IMG/VR virus record: IMGVR_UViG_3300017751_000130 | Location: 1 to 30,302 of that record | Source of the DNA: a virus | Length of the DNA stretch: 30,302 nt | Strand: one strand, 5' to 3' | In this document: in pieces, positions 6,319-13,399 of the stretch | How the letters are laid out: every line of letters starts with the position of its first letter | How positions within the stretch are numbered: position 1 is the first letter of the stretch | Program-made: the position numbers and the translations under genes | The notes under the pieces: generated by a model | What the model saw: the letters and a program-made list of their open reading frames with translations, nothing else | Database searches by the model: none | Told to the model about the DNA's origin: nothing

Positions 6319-7886
6319 TAAGAGCCTCCACTAATATTTATCGTTCCTGTAATAGCCCATGTGTTTAATGATCCATGTCTACTGTATAACATTCTGTTTG
6401 GTCCACCTAATAAACTATTAATGTAATCATCATAATCAGTATCAGAACCTGTAGTACTTATTACATTTTTAGTGTCACTAAAAACTTTGTCCTGTAACTG
6501 TCCTGGTGTTAAGTCAGGCTGTACTTGTAAATGTAAAGCACATACTCCTGCTACTTGTGGCGATGCCATTGATGTGCCGCCAATACTCATAATTTTATAT
6601 GTACTGTTACCAGGATAGTCTAGCAACGAATACACAGCGTCTGCAAGTACACTAGACGTACTCATTATATTATCACCTGGTGCATATATGTTTATTCCAG
6701 GACCTCTTGTAGAACTTCCTGCTATTCTATCAACACCTGAATTTACTTCAGCGTCTATATTACCTACCATAAATGCTTCATTACTAAATGGAGAACTACC
6801 TCGATGATATTGGTATGTTCCACCACTAAACACTACTTCATTATCAAAGTCAAGGCCTGTTGGTAAGTCTGCTTTATATCTATTATTTCCTGCGGCAATG
6901 CATACATGTATACCAGCGTCAATCATATCTTCTATTTCTGCATCTACTGACGGTACTCTTACTGGTACTCTATTATTACCAAAAAACAATCTACTAACTC
7001 CAGTTGCGGCCCATAGTCCGCCTCTATCAGTGTAGTCAACTCCGTATGTCCATGCTGTACCTCTATAAGTACCACTTATTGGATCACTAGTTTGGTTTGA
7101 TCCGTAGCCCCAACTCATGTTAACTACTGTAGGACGGCTATTAGTCTTAGCATTGTGCCATAATCGTATAGCATCAAACGCATCACTAATTGAAGTACCA
7201 GTACCGTCACTTCCTGACAATGTTTCTAGGCCTCCTAACTTTTGAGAATAAATGTGTGCGCCCTTTGCCCAACCGTATGTTTTGCCTGCAGCTATACCTG
7301 CGCAATGTGTTCCGTGACCATCAGCATCTCTATAATAGTTTGTGCTTTGTGTTCCAGGAAGACCACTTTCTGTATACCAGTCAATTTGTTGTAATCTACT
7401 GACACCATCTTTATCTTCCCACTCAGGATGATTAGGATCAATGCCGCTGTCTTGTATTACTACGTCTACACCTGTTCCGTCTAACGCATAGTTGTAGTCG
7501 CCTGCAACAGTATTATTACTACCATATACATTAGTTGTTTCTATACAGCGTCTTAGCCCCCAATTCACATAACTTGGTGTTGTTAGTGCAGCTCCTGAAA
7601 TTGTTCTATAAAATACGCCAGTTTGTGATGCATTTTTTATTAGTTCAATATCGTCTCGTTGTTCTGGTGGTATTTCTACTGATAATACTCTTTCGTCATT
7701 TTGTAATGTTGACGCTTCTTCGTCAGTAAGCATCCAATGTGTCATACGCTTTGAACCAGCTCTTGGATTTGCTATATCTACACTTCTATTTGGTATTGGG
7801 CCTGCACCAGAACTTGCAGCTAATTCTGCATCAAATGCTTCTATATCAATTCCTCTATGTACTACTACAATGTATTCTTTTTCCAT
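6318..7886 (-). CDS. subtilisin-like serine protease (peptidase S8)
   Basis: A 522-residue subtilase with every key motif present: catalytic Asp in VVIQDSGID (D146), catalytic His in DGHGTHCAGIAAG (H191), oxyanion-hole Asn in AAGNN (N334) and catalytic Ser in GGTSMASPQVAG (S439). Residues 1-75 (YIVVVHRG..., ERVLSVEIPP) look like an I9-type propeptide or inhibitor domain, so self-processing is possible. There is no signal peptide. It lies between a fibre-like gene and a propeller gene, 3 bases after the latter, so a virion-borne protease acting in structural maturation or on host surface protein is plausible. AAGGCG precedes the ATG as a weak ribosome binding site. It is unlike the T4 prohead protease gp21 and should not be taken for it. 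Confidence 0.9.
   Translation of the reverse strand: MEKEYIVVVHRGIDIEAFDAELAASSGAGPIPNRSVDIANPRAGSKRMTHWMLTDEEASTLQNDERVLSVEIPPEQRDDIELIKNASQTGVFYRTISGAALTTPSYVNWGLRRCIETTNVYGSNNTVAGDYNYALDGTGVDVVIQDSGIDPNHPEWEDKDGVSRLQQIDWYTESGLPGTQSTNYYRDADGHGTHCAGIAAGKTYGWAKGAHIYSQKLGGLETLSGSDGTGTSISDAFDAIRLWHNAKTNSRPTVVNMSWGYGSNQTSDPISGTYRGTAWTYGVDYTDRGGLWAATGVSRLFFGNNRVPVRVPSVDAEIEDMIDAGIHVCIAAGNNRYKADLPTGLDFDNEVVFSGGTYQYHRGSSPFSNEAFMVGNIDAEVNSGVDRIAGSSTRGPGINIYAPGDNIMSTSSVLADAVYSLLDYPGNSTYKIMSIGGTSMASPQVAGVCALHLQVQPDLTPGQLQDKVFSDTKNVISTTGSDTDYDDYINSLLGGPNRMLYSRHGSLNTWAITGTINISGGS
6335..6342 (-). promoter_or_regulatory. late promoter inside the 3' end of the protease gene
   Basis: The reverse strand reads GATAAATA, then five bases, then GGAGG. 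By T4 geometry transcription starts at the G at 6329, the first base of the ribosome binding site of the downstream fibre gene, which begins at 6318. The fibre gene can thus be made without the protease. Confidence 0.72.
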
Positions 7887-7889
7887 GTA

Positions 7890-9167
7890 TTACGCCTTAA
7901 AAATATAAACAGCACCACTACCTTGATTTTCAGCAGGAACACCTGTTACTAGATAATCATTAGTTGCTCTTATAGTATAGCCAAATCTATCACTAGTGCT
8001 AGTAGTATATTTATTTGGATTAGTTATAGTATTTTGGTAACTCCAGTCCGTTGTACTAAAAATATGTATAACGCCACTTGCTGTACCATTATCGTCATCT
8101 TCTTCCAACGCTCCTACAGCAAGATAATTATCTGTTAGTGCAATAGATTCACCAAATCTATCATTATTTGCGGTACCGTATGTATTAGGATTTTGTATTG
8201 TAGATACTAAACTTCCGTTTGTTGGATTATATACATATACTCTACCACTGTTTGTAGCTTCACTGTCCTCACCGGGACAACCTACTACAGCATAATTTTC
8301 ATTTAAGTCTACAGCATAAGCAAATCTATCATCTCCGTCAAGTGCATCATCTTTTGGATTATAAATTGATTGATCAGCAGCACCTGTAGAGTTATTAAAT
8401 AGGAAGAATGCACCACTATCGCCTTGTCCTAATGCACCTGGTTCATTTTCTCTCCAGTTGCCTATCATTGTCCATGTATCAGTAATAGCAAGTGTATTAA
8501 TCCTTTCACCAATTTGGTCACCTGGATATTCATCTTCACCATCTAAGTTTGGATTTTCAATAGAGTGATCTAAGTTTCCGTTTGATAAATCAAAGATGTA
8601 TGTCCAACCTGTATCGTCGCCTAGCCCTACAGCGTTTTCTCTATATGCACAAACACTTGCATAGTCTTCAGTAAGTGCAACAGTACTACCAAATGCATCT
8701 CCATTTGCATTAATTTCTGTTGTATTAGGATTTGGATCATTAAACGTATATACTAAACTTCCGTCAGTTATATCAAATACGTATGCTTTACCGTTATTAT
8801 CAGTAGCATCATTTTCGCCCGGTGCTCCTACAATAACGTATCCTGTATTAACAGCAACACTTGTGCCAAACAAATCTCCGTCACCTGCATTTATAGGTGC
8901 TACTGGATTTGGATTTACTATTGTTCTTAGATATGTACCTGTAGAAGTGTAAATGTAAACAATACCTTGTGATGGTACTCCTAATGTGCCTTGTTCACCA
9001 GGTGCTCCTACAGCAATATGATTAGGTCCTATTGCAACAGTAGTGCCAAATGCATCTGATTGTGCAATGCCTTCTTCATTTGGATTTTCTAAATATTTTA
9101 ATAATTTAAAAGGTTTAAGTATAGGCTGAAAATATTGTAGGGAACTTGCTGAACTATATCTTGGCAT
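7890..9167 (-). CDS. seven-bladed FG-GAP beta-propeller protein
   Basis: A 425-residue protein built almost entirely of seven repeats of about 58 residues. Each has an FG-type start (for example DAFGTTVA, DLFGTSVA, DRFGESIA), a second element VGAPGE or a variant, a strand such as GIVYIY, and a closing NPN. FG positions are near residues 40, 100, 159, 219, 281, 338 and 395. The last blade lacks its closing strand, and the N-terminus has a matching spare strand (LLKYLENPN, residues 22-30), the usual ring closure of a seven-bladed propeller. Such propellers bind ligands or partner proteins, often with Ca2+ in Asp-rich loops. In this context it is probably a virion adhesin component. The start at 9167 has no strong ribosome binding site, and the gene lies 5 bases after the preceding one. 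Confidence 0.82.
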   Translation of the reverse strand: MPRYSSASSLQYFQPILKPFKLLKYLENPNEEGIAQSDAFGTTVAIGPNHIAVGAPGEQGTLGVPSQGIVYIYTSTGTYLRTIVNPNPVAPINAGDGDLFGTSVAVNTGYVIVGAPGENDATDNNGKAYVFDITDGSLVYTFNDPNPNTTEINANGDAFGSTVALTEDYASVCAYRENAVGLGDDTGWTYIFDLSNGNLDHSIENPNLDGEDEYPGDQIGERINTLAITDTWTMIGNWRENEPGALGQGDSGAFFLFNNSTGAADQSIYNPKDDALDGDDRFAYAVDLNENYAVVGCPGEDSEATNSGRVYVYNPTNGSLVSTIQNPNTYGTANNDRFGESIALTDNYLAVGALEEDDDNGTASGVIHIFSTTDWSYQNTITNPNKYTTSTSDRFGYTIRATNDYLVTGVPAENQGSGAVYIFKA

Positions 9168-9172
9168 AACTA

Positions 9173-10660
9173 TTATCCATAATTTACGTAACTACCTAAA
9201 ACGTTCCAAGAACCTCCTACACGTAGCATGGATAAAGTTATTACATCAGTCTTGTTTGCATTACCGGATGGTGCAACGTTATCTATCCATTTTATAGTTT
9301 GCGTTACTCCTGCTATTTGTATTACATTAGGTACATATGGTGTTGTTCCTTGTGTAATAATAATTGCTGTGTTTGTTGCTCTGTTGTCTGTGGTTGGAAC
9401 ATTTGTTATATCTGCTGTCCAGTTTGCTGCTGGTGTTGTAACATTAAATATAGGCCCAGCACTATAATTAAATGTAACTGTTCCTGTTGCTCCTGCTATA
9501 TTAGTTAAAACTTCGTTAGTTTTTAATACATTTTCTAATCGTATACCATCTGGTGCAATAAAGTCAATAGTACTTGCACTTGTAAAAGTAGGATTACCTA
9601 TCCCTGTATTTTGTATTGCTGCTGCATTTACACTAGACGCTGTTAATATTCCTGTTGCTGTAATATCATCAAACGTAACATCATTTGTAGTATTTAAGTT
9701 TTGGTCATATGATGATCCGCCGCCACCTGAACTGTTTATTGTAATTGTATTTGTTGCGCCGTCAACATCTAATGTTACATTTGCGCCTGGTGCAAAATTT
9801 ACTGTATCTGCGTTACCACTTGCTACTAATGTTGATCCACCGGTAACACTAATATTTTTAAATGTATTAACTGACGGTAGTGGCACTGTAGGTTGTATCC
9901 ATTGACTACTATCTTCATCTGTTACATATACAAATATTTTACCATTAGTGCTATCAAACCAAATAGTACCCTGTGTTGGTTCTGTCGGTGCTGTATCTGA
10001 TACTTCTACATTTGCGCCGCCTGCTGTTGCTGTGCCTGTACCTGGATCAGAAACATTAATTTGATTACCTTGATTAGTATGGAAGTGGCACCAATAATAC
10101 AATGTATCTGGTGCGCTACTTTGAACAGTAAATAAAACTTTTTTTGTTGTTGCACGTTGGAAATTATCTGTATAGTATCTCATTGATACAGGATCGTCGT
10201 CCAGTAAATAAACTATACCTGGATTGTAGTGTGCGCCGCCTTCTATTAAATCACCATTAGGAGTAGTTGCAAACATTAACGGATGCCATAGTCCGGCATA
10301 CGAATTGTTTGTTTCTCCGGATTGATCAAATAGATATGTATAACCTCGAACTAGATCTAACTGTGGTTTTTCAACACCGTCTATGTAAAAAACACCAGTT
10401 GCTTGTCCTGTATCTGTATCAACACCTACTGTAACCGTTCTTTCTAATAATGCAACGCCTACTTGAGCTAGTTGTTGAGATAAGTTGCCTGCTGTAAGAA
10501 GTGTAGTACCGCCAGCTTGTTTACCACTGTATACTCTTAAGGTATTTGCTTGCTTATCAAAGAAGACTTCACCACTTGACCCTACATTACGATCTAAGAA
10601 ATCGTCAGGTCTTGGTATGATTCGTATTCTATCTACTACTGGTGATGTATTTGATGCCAT
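9173..10660 (-). CDS. fibre-like virion protein with internal cupredoxin-like domain
   Basis: A 495-residue protein. The N-terminus has a marine phage fibre pattern (RIRIIPRPDDFLDRNVGSSG, then EVFFDKQANTLRVYSG). Residues about 90-205 form a cupredoxin-like segment: LVRGYTYLFDQSG, then WHPLMFATTPNG (H126), then YYWCHFHTNQGNQINV (C191, H194, Q197). The spacing C-x2-H-x2-Q matches C-x2-H-x2-M in the fibre encoded at 4738-6318, with Gln in the axial position. The rest is Thr/Ser/Asn-rich beta-type fibre sequence, including an EPTQGTIWFDSTNGKIFVYV module and a GGGGSS linker. A late promoter lies at 10683-10690 and AGGAA precedes the start. Copper binding is an inference; such folds in virion proteins may be purely structural. 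Confidence 0.78.
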   Translation of the reverse strand: MASNTSPVVDRIRIIPRPDDFLDRNVGSSGEVFFDKQANTLRVYSGKQAGGTTLLTAGNLSQQLAQVGVALLERTVTVGVDTDTGQATGVFYIDGVEKPQLDLVRGYTYLFDQSGETNNSYAGLWHPLMFATTPNGDLIEGGAHYNPGIVYLLDDDPVSMRYYTDNFQRATTKKVLFTVQSSAPDTLYYWCHFHTNQGNQINVSDPGTGTATAGGANVEVSDTAPTEPTQGTIWFDSTNGKIFVYVTDEDSSQWIQPTVPLPSVNTFKNISVTGGSTLVASGNADTVNFAPGANVTLDVDGATNTITINSSGGGGSSYDQNLNTTNDVTFDDITATGILTASSVNAAAIQNTGIGNPTFTSASTIDFIAPDGIRLENVLKTNEVLTNIAGATGTVTFNYSAGPIFNVTTPAANWTADITNVPTTDNRATNTAIIITQGTTPYVPNVIQIAGVTQTIKWIDNVAPSGNANKTDVITLSMLRVGGSWNVLGSYVNYG

Positions 10661-10682
10661 ATTAAGTTCCTATCTACAGTAG

Positions 10683-10690
10683 TATTTATC
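10683..10690 (-). promoter_or_regulatory. late promoter for the 9173-10660 fibre gene
   Basis: The reverse strand reads GATAAATA in the 36-base gap after the 74-residue gene. Predicted transcription start is the G at 10677, giving a 17-base leader with AGGAA before the ATG at 10660. It probably restarts late transcription downstream of the seven-gene cassette. Confidence 0.72.
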
Positions 10691-10696
10691 TGTATG

Positions 10697-10921
10697 TTAA
10701 TATAAGATTCGGTTGTAATATGTCCAATGTCTTTTGAAATAGTTAAAAGCTTCGCCGTCACTCATAGTTACATATGTCTTACAGTGACTAAGTTGTATTC
10801 TAAAATTTGCCATACGTCTGTGTTGTACTGACCAGCGCAGCCAATTAGCGTGTGCATCATTTCCTATCTTGTTGTCTCGATCCATCATAGTACAAATTTC
10901 AACTTTATGAAAACTACTCAT
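10697..10921 (-). CDS. 74-residue protein, last gene of the modification-like cassette
   Basis: Not recognised. The protein is rich in His, Trp, Tyr and Arg (HANWLRWSVQHRRMANFR, then KRHWTYYNRILY at the end), with no membrane segment or signal peptide. The start at 10921 overlaps the preceding gene by 8 bases, which fits translational coupling. It is the last open frame before the late promoter at 10683-10690. No terminator hairpin is visible after it. Its position makes it a possible small partner of the cassette enzymes, but nothing in the sequence shows this. Confidence 0.65.
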   Translation of the reverse strand: MSSFHKVEICTMMDRDNKIGNDAHANWLRWSVQHRRMANFRIQLSHCKTYVTMSDGEAFNYFKRHWTYYNRILY

Positions 10922-11678
10922 GCCACTTTACTTCCTTTAACGGTTTATAATCTACAATAAAACGATTATCTAATATAGTTGATCGTAAACGTAGATTTTT
11001 TATATCTTTGTCAGTTACGCTTCTTACATCGCCTTTAATACTATCTTTTTTAACAAGCATATATTGTGCTAGAGGAGTACCTGCAGGAATTTTTGTTATA
11101 CCATCTAATTCATGCCAGTATAACTGTACATTTAAAAAATTTGGTCCTTCGTCGCCATCTATAAATCCAGTTGCTGCTGTAAAGCTATGATTGTCTGGGT
11201 AAGGACAAGGCATGCATAATAAGTAATATCCTTTTGGAACATATACAATCCAAGGTGTTTGCACTTTAAGAACAGTATCTAGTGTATTTCTTTTATCTGT
11301 TTGACCAAATATAGATTCTGCATGATGCGACAAATAGTCCCATTTCCAAATATGATCTGCATCCATATTTTTTTGAGAAACCGGAGACCCCCATTGAAAT
11401 GTCTTTCCGTCACCGTCAGTTTTAACTGTAAAGTCACACCAGCTACGTAATATCCAACCTTCACGCATAATTTTGTGCATGCCAGGACATCTAGCAAAAT
11501 GTGTTAACTTAACAGGAGTGTCTTTCATTTCTTCTTGTGTTTTCTTCCAGTCGTCTATTGCTGTCTTTACCCATTTAAACTTTATTTTACTTGCTGGAAC
11601 AACAGGCATTACTTCTTTTATTTCTGGAAATAAACAGACAAATTCTACTTTAGGTTTTTTCTTAAACCAACTAAACAT
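10914..11678 (-). CDS. conserved protein of unknown function, paralogue of 12087-12824
   Basis: A 254-residue soluble protein without recognised catalytic motifs. It is clearly related to the product of 12087-12824: both begin with a short basic stretch, then PxxPA(S/N)K near residues 25-32, a CPG motif followed by a GWIL/GFIL segment and a Trp, then TPW-x-V-x-x-PK, (C/A)YPD, a GF(I/V)D-type segment and AGTP-(L/I)-A near the C-terminus. I associate this pattern loosely with phage proteins listed as DUF6065, but that name is a recollection, not a result. Its late GTPLAQ segment suggests a small beta-barrel that binds a ligand. ATG at 11678 has AGGT upstream and overlaps the previous gene by 8 bases. 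Confidence 0.72.
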   Translation of the reverse strand: MFSWFKKKPKVEFVCLFPEIKEVMPVVPASKIKFKWVKTAIDDWKKTQEEMKDTPVKLTHFARCPGMHKIMREGWILRSWCDFTVKTDGDGKTFQWGSPVSQKNMDADHIWKWDYLSHHAESIFGQTDKRNTLDTVLKVQTPWIVYVPKGYYLLCMPCPYPDNHSFTAATGFIDGDEGPNFLNVQLYWHELDGITKIPAGTPLAQYMLVKKDSIKGDVRSVTDKDIKNLRLRSTILDNRFIVDYKPLKEVKWHE

Positions 11679-12084
11679 TTATTGACCTTTTATAAATTTT
11701 GTCTATTTGATTCATCATTGTGTTAGTGACTACCCAACATTCAACATCGTCTATATGTACAACTTTAGTATCTCCTTGCGGTGATGTATAAAACACAATA
11801 TGATGTACTTCTTCTCGATCTTCGCCTAATACATTTTCTATTGTAATAGGTGGCTGAGGTAACGGGCTAACACCATTGCCATTCTTTGATGCAATAACTT
11901 GTATAGACTCGCCATCTTCTTTATATGTTAGCACTATATCTTTTTGTGATAATACAGCATTAAACCAACCTACATGTTTTATTCTATCTTTTTGTACTTT
12001 ACGTTCTGTATATTGGTCTTTAGCTTCTCTTAGTTTTTGAGTGTAAGTTACAAATTCATTTGTATTAGTTTCTGTTAACGGCAT
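11671..12084 (-). CDS. 137-residue protein of unknown function between two paralogues
   Basis: Not recognised. The first 35 residues are helical and charged (NEFVTYTQKLREAKDQYTE); the rest looks like a small beta-rich fold (DIVLTYKEDGESIQVIA, HHIVFYTSPQG, VECWVV), with a Pro-rich loop PLPQPPITIENVLGEDREE. The ATG at 12084 has a strong GGAG 9 bases upstream and starts 2 bases after the preceding stop. Its stop overlaps the next gene by 8 bases. Sandwiched between two paralogous genes, it may form a complex with one or both products, which is inference from position only. Confidence 0.7.
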   Translation of the reverse strand: MPLTETNTNEFVTYTQKLREAKDQYTERKVQKDRIKHVGWFNAVLSQKDIVLTYKEDGESIQVIASKNGNGVSPLPQPPITIENVLGEDREEVHHIVFYTSPQGDTKVVHIDDVECWVVTNTMMNQIDKIYKRSINV

Positions 12085-12086
12085 TA

Positions 12087-12824
12087 TTATCTCCTAAAAT
12101 GCTTTTTATACATGTCTTTCATTAAAGACTTTTTATGTTTAAAAGAATGTGTTCCCCAGAACAAACGTTTTTTAAAAAACTTCCAATCTTCTTGAGTCAT
12201 TTCTCTTATTACATGATCATACTTTTGCTCTGTCAACGGTATAATATGTGCTATTGGAGTTCCTGCCGATAACTTCCGTTCACCATTTGGAACATTCCAA
12301 AATCCTTGTATATTTAATTCTGTATTAATTGCAGGATCAAGTACGCCTATAGAAGATTCGAATTCAAAAGTATCCGGATATGCAATTGGTGTAATTAACA
12401 ATTTAACATTCTTAGGAGTAACTACATGCCACGGAGTATTAAATTTTACTATAGCTTCGATGCTATGAGGTCTTTTTGGTAACCATCTAGATATATCCGG
12501 TGGTTGACTAGTAACAGGATCACCTTCAAGTAATTTAGATAATGTTTCACTTGGATTAACATATTGAAATCCTGGCTGTCCGCCTTGTGTCTTAATTATT
12601 ACATCGTGCCATAAAGGTAATATAAATCCATAATTGTATAGATCAAATATGCCCGGGCATTGATATAAATGACTTGGCAAGTTTCTATCTTTATTATCAA
12701 TGTAATTTTGTTTACAACGAGACATCCATTTTGGCCTAAATTTATTAGCAGGAATAATAGGGTAAGCGTCTGCTACCCCGTCAATCTTACTAAAAAATTC
12801 TATTTTTTCTTGCTTTTTAAACAT
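12087..12824 (-). CDS. conserved protein of unknown function, paralogue of 10914-11678
   Basis: A 245-residue relative of the 10914-11678 product. Shared landmarks are YPIIPANKFRPKW near residue 21, CPGIFDLYNYGFILPLWHDV, FNTPWHVVTPKNVKLLITPI, AYPD, IGVLDPAINTELNIQGFW and LSAGTPIAHIIPL. The C-terminus is strongly basic (GTHSFKHKKSLMKDMYKKHF), which the paralogue lacks. The start is set at the ATG at 12824 and not at the TTG one codon upstream: the ATG shares one base with the oxygenase stop (TGATG) and has AGGT 8 bases before it. Function is unknown. Two divergent copies in one operon suggest a heteromeric pair or two substrates. Confidence 0.72.
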   Translation of the reverse strand: MFKKQEKIEFFSKIDGVADAYPIIPANKFRPKWMSRCKQNYIDNKDRNLPSHLYQCPGIFDLYNYGFILPLWHDVIIKTQGGQPGFQYVNPSETLSKLLEGDPVTSQPPDISRWLPKRPHSIEAIVKFNTPWHVVTPKNVKLLITPIAYPDTFEFESSIGVLDPAINTELNIQGFWNVPNGERKLSAGTPIAHIIPLTEQKYDHVIREMTQEDWKFFKKRLFWGTHSFKHKKSLMKDMYKKHFRR

Positions 12825-13399
12825 CAAGATACCTGTATTGTAAATGCTATATTCATTCTATCTCTGTTTGATTTATTTACTTCGACTTCATGAGGAACCC
12901 ATGCAGGCCATAATATTAATTCTCCATCATGTGGATGGACTAATACTTCACGTACAAACGGACTTACTGAATTGCAATCATTTAGTACATTTGCAGGATT
13001 TATAAATTTTAAAGGACCTGTCTTAGAACCTTGTACATAATAAACAGCTGCAAAAGTATCTGCTACATGACTATGCAACACGTTTCTACTTGCAGGTTTA
13101 TTAATGTTTGACCAGTAGTCAATACTAATATGATTCTTAGTTATATGGTTCTTAAACGTTGAATCTAAAGATGAATAGTAGTCTATTGCATTCTCTGTTA
13201 ATACCTTAACTCCATCTAAAAGCCAATCTATGTTGTCATACTTAACTGTACTTCGCCAACATCCGTCGTTGCTATTAGCAATTGCACCAGCATTAGACTC
13301 TTGTGATACTAACATTTGTTTGCTAAGATCAGCTATTTGATTTTCATTGCCTACTCTGCCTACAAAGAAGTCAGAGCGAAAAAGGTTTACTCTTTCCAT
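12824..13399 (-). CDS. putative 2-oxoglutarate/Fe(II)-dependent oxygenase
   Basis: A 191-residue protein with the layout of the small phage-type 2OG-Fe(II) oxygenases (PF13759/TIGR02466-like). Residues 105-122 have RNVLHSHVADTFAAVYYV, with H109, H111 and D114 as candidate iron ligands. Residues 157-172 read HDGELILWPAWVPHEV, where H170 would be the distal His, and R179 or R181 in NRDRMNIAFT would bind 2-oxoglutarate. Members hydroxylate proteins or small molecules; the substrate here is unknown. It overlaps the halogenase gene by 13 bases and shares one base with the next gene, so the three are probably made in fixed proportion. The exact ligand assignment needs a structure model, because the family usually has H-x-H-x-N in the first motif. 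Confidence 0.75.
   Translation of the reverse strand: MERVNLFRSDFFVGRVGNENQIADLSKQMLVSQESNAGAIANSNDGCWRSTVKYDNIDWLLDGVKVLTENAIDYYSSLDSTFKNHITKNHISIDYWSNINKPASRNVLHSHVADTFAAVYYVQGSKTGPLKFINPANVLNDCNSVSPFVREVLVHPHDGELILWPAWVPHEVEVNKSNRDRMNIAFTIQVS

Noticed and set aside
6318-7886. The protease as the T4 prohead protease (gp21).
   Set aside because: The sequence is a classic subtilase with Asp-His-Ser in S8 order; gp21-type proteases are a different fold and lie in the head gene cluster.
12825-12827. TTG start one codon before the ATG of the 12087-12824 gene.
   Set aside because: The ATG at 12824 shares a base with the upstream stop (TGATG) and has well-spaced AGGT, so the rarer TTG is not needed.
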